Notes under the pieces: generated by a model
The model's input: only the letters and a program-made list of their open reading frames with translations
Told to the model about the DNA's origin: nothing
Database searches by the model: none
Program-made: the position numbers and the translations under genes
Shown here: positions 7,578 through 8,344 of the stretch, piece after piece
Layout of the letters: each line of letters starts with the position of its first letter
How positions within the stretch are numbered: the first letter of the stretch is position 1
Source: Verrucomicrobiales bacterium
GTDB lineage: Bacteria > Verrucomicrobiota > Verrucomicrobiia > Verrucomicrobiales > Akkermansiaceae
Reading direction: 5' to 3'
NCBI GenBank assembly: GCA_002729295.1
Contig: PBTU01000083.1
Location: 8,211 to 16,554 of the forward strand
DNA length: 8,344 nt

Positions 7578-8344
7578 TTATCTATTAAACAAGAAAGAAG
7601 GGGTGTTGATCAAGGCCCAAGCGAGATCTTGTGCTCCGGTGAGGCGTCGCTGGGCCCGTTGTTTGGTGCTCAGCTCAAGGTCGTAACGAAGTCGGTCGTG
7701 AAGTGGATCGGCGCGTGGGACTTTTTCCATTGCAGCTAGATGGTTGCGAAGTTTGATAAGCTCGGGATCGATGGGGAGCGGCTTTTTGGCATTTGCCAAT
7801 TGTCCGTCGAGGGCCTTGAGCGCGGAGTCGTTGTCGCGGAAATACTTCGTAAGCTCGGCCTTGTGTTTGTCGTCTCGCTTGTCCGGCGCGAGGGCAAGGA
7901 TGGCCTTGATGTTGTCGGGAATAGCGAAGGGAAGGGGGCCGGTCTTGGTAGTGGCAGACAGGCGGAATTTTCCTAGGGTGTGTTTATCGTCGTAGGGCTG
8001 CTTCAGGGTGAAGCGAAGAATGCTGCCTTCGCCGTGTCCGACAGGCTGGCCAATGCCGAAGATAGCCGTTTGTTTTTTTCCAATCTGCGGAGAGATGGCC
8101 CAACCGGCATTTGGTCCGCCGGGTTTTCCGTCGATGGCTTTTGCGACTTCGTAGTTCTGCTGACTAAAAGTGGCCTTCGCGGTGTTGAACTTCCTTCTCT
8201 GAAATTTGTCGGGAGCGTTGTCTGGAGCGACTTCTAGTTCGATTTCCCCGAGGACGAAATTGCCGCCTCCTCGACCGGGACCTTTTCCGGGAAGACGATC
8301 ATCGGCAAGCATTTCGAGTCGCACCGCGGTGATGCCGGTGAGTT
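7578..8344 (-). CDS. C-terminal part of a PSD1/DUF1549-DUF1553-type secreted protein, 5' partial
   Basis: The frame stays open to the window edge (LTGITAV precedes the GTG at 8324), so that GTG is not the start and the gene continues outside. The visible 255 residues open with the PSD beta-domain signature (ITAVRLEMLAD, GKGPGRGGGNFVLGEIEL), then KFNTAKATFSQQ, VAKAIDG, NAGWAI and HTLGKFRLSAT. A linker with Lys/Ala/Asp-rich helices follows (AILALAPDKRDD, KKPLPIDPEL). The end, RRLTGAQDLAWALINTPSFLFNR, is the usual terminus of DUF1549/DUF1553 proteins paired with DUF1501. Unlike the left-hand homologue, no DUF1553 follows the PSD domain and no lectin-like module interrupts it; DUF1553, if present, must lie upstream. 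It is followed 20 nt later by the DUF1501 gene. Family membership is secure; the full architecture cannot be seen. Confidence 0.88.
   Translation of the reverse strand, partial: LTGITAVRLEMLADDRLPGKGPGRGGGNFVLGEIELEVAPDNAPDKFQRRKFNTAKATFSQQNYEVAKAIDGKPGGPNAGWAISPQIGKKQTAIFGIGQPVGHGEGSILRFTLKQPYDDKHTLGKFRLSATTKTGPLPFAIPDNIKAILALAPDKRDDKHKAELTKYFRDNDSALKALDGQLANAKKPLPIDPELIKLRNHLAAMEKVPRADPLHDRLRYDLELSTKQRAQRRLTGAQDLAWALINTPSFLFNR

Noticed and set aside
8322..8324. GTG as the start codon of the rightmost reverse gene
   Set aside because: It falls inside the conserved ITAVRLE motif, and the frame continues to the window edge.

Overview
The window most likely comes from a member of the PVC superphylum, probably Verrucomicrobiota or Planctomycetota. 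It consists almost entirely of protein families greatly expanded there: large secreted DUF1549/DUF1553 (PSCyt2/PSD1) proteins, Tat-exported DUF1501 proteins and an arylsulfatase-type sulfatase. This assignment rests on gene content and characteristic motifs; the sequence holds no rRNA or other taxonomic marker.

Layout. Two gene blocks converge. The left block is on the + strand: a 5'-truncated DUF1549/DUF1553 protein carrying an F5/8-type (F-type-lectin-like) module (1-3081), a Tat-signal DUF1501 protein (3102-4550), and a secreted sulfatase (4550-5911) whose ATG overlaps the DUF1501 stop as TGATG. A short ORF (5908-6105) then overlaps the sulfatase stop as ATGA. Its first ~35 codons look like the N-terminus of an S33 proline iminopeptidase, but the similarity ends abruptly, so I read it as a broken gene. 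The right block is on the - strand: the C-terminal part of a second PSD-type protein (8344-7578, running off the window), followed 20 nt later by a second DUF1501 protein (7557-6088). The blocks meet tail to tail at about 6090, where there is a weak hairpin.

How the genes may work together. All the intact proteins appear to be exported or to belong to exported families. The large proteins combine a CxxCH haem-type motif with carbohydrate-binding-like beta domains, and each is paired with a DUF1501 protein, a family of alkaline-phosphatase-like fold. With the sulfatase, the left block looks like a unit acting on sulfated glycans outside the cytoplasm. That is inference: the biochemical roles of DUF1549, DUF1553 and DUF1501 are not established.

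I saw no tRNA, rRNA, CRISPR array, insertion sequence or riboswitch. No promoter is expected inside the window, because both blocks begin outside it. No stretch over 300 bases lacks a gene. The most unusual points are the truncated peptidase gene at the junction, the lectin-like domain nested inside the PSD domain of the left protein, and the different C-terminal architecture of the right-hand paralogue.
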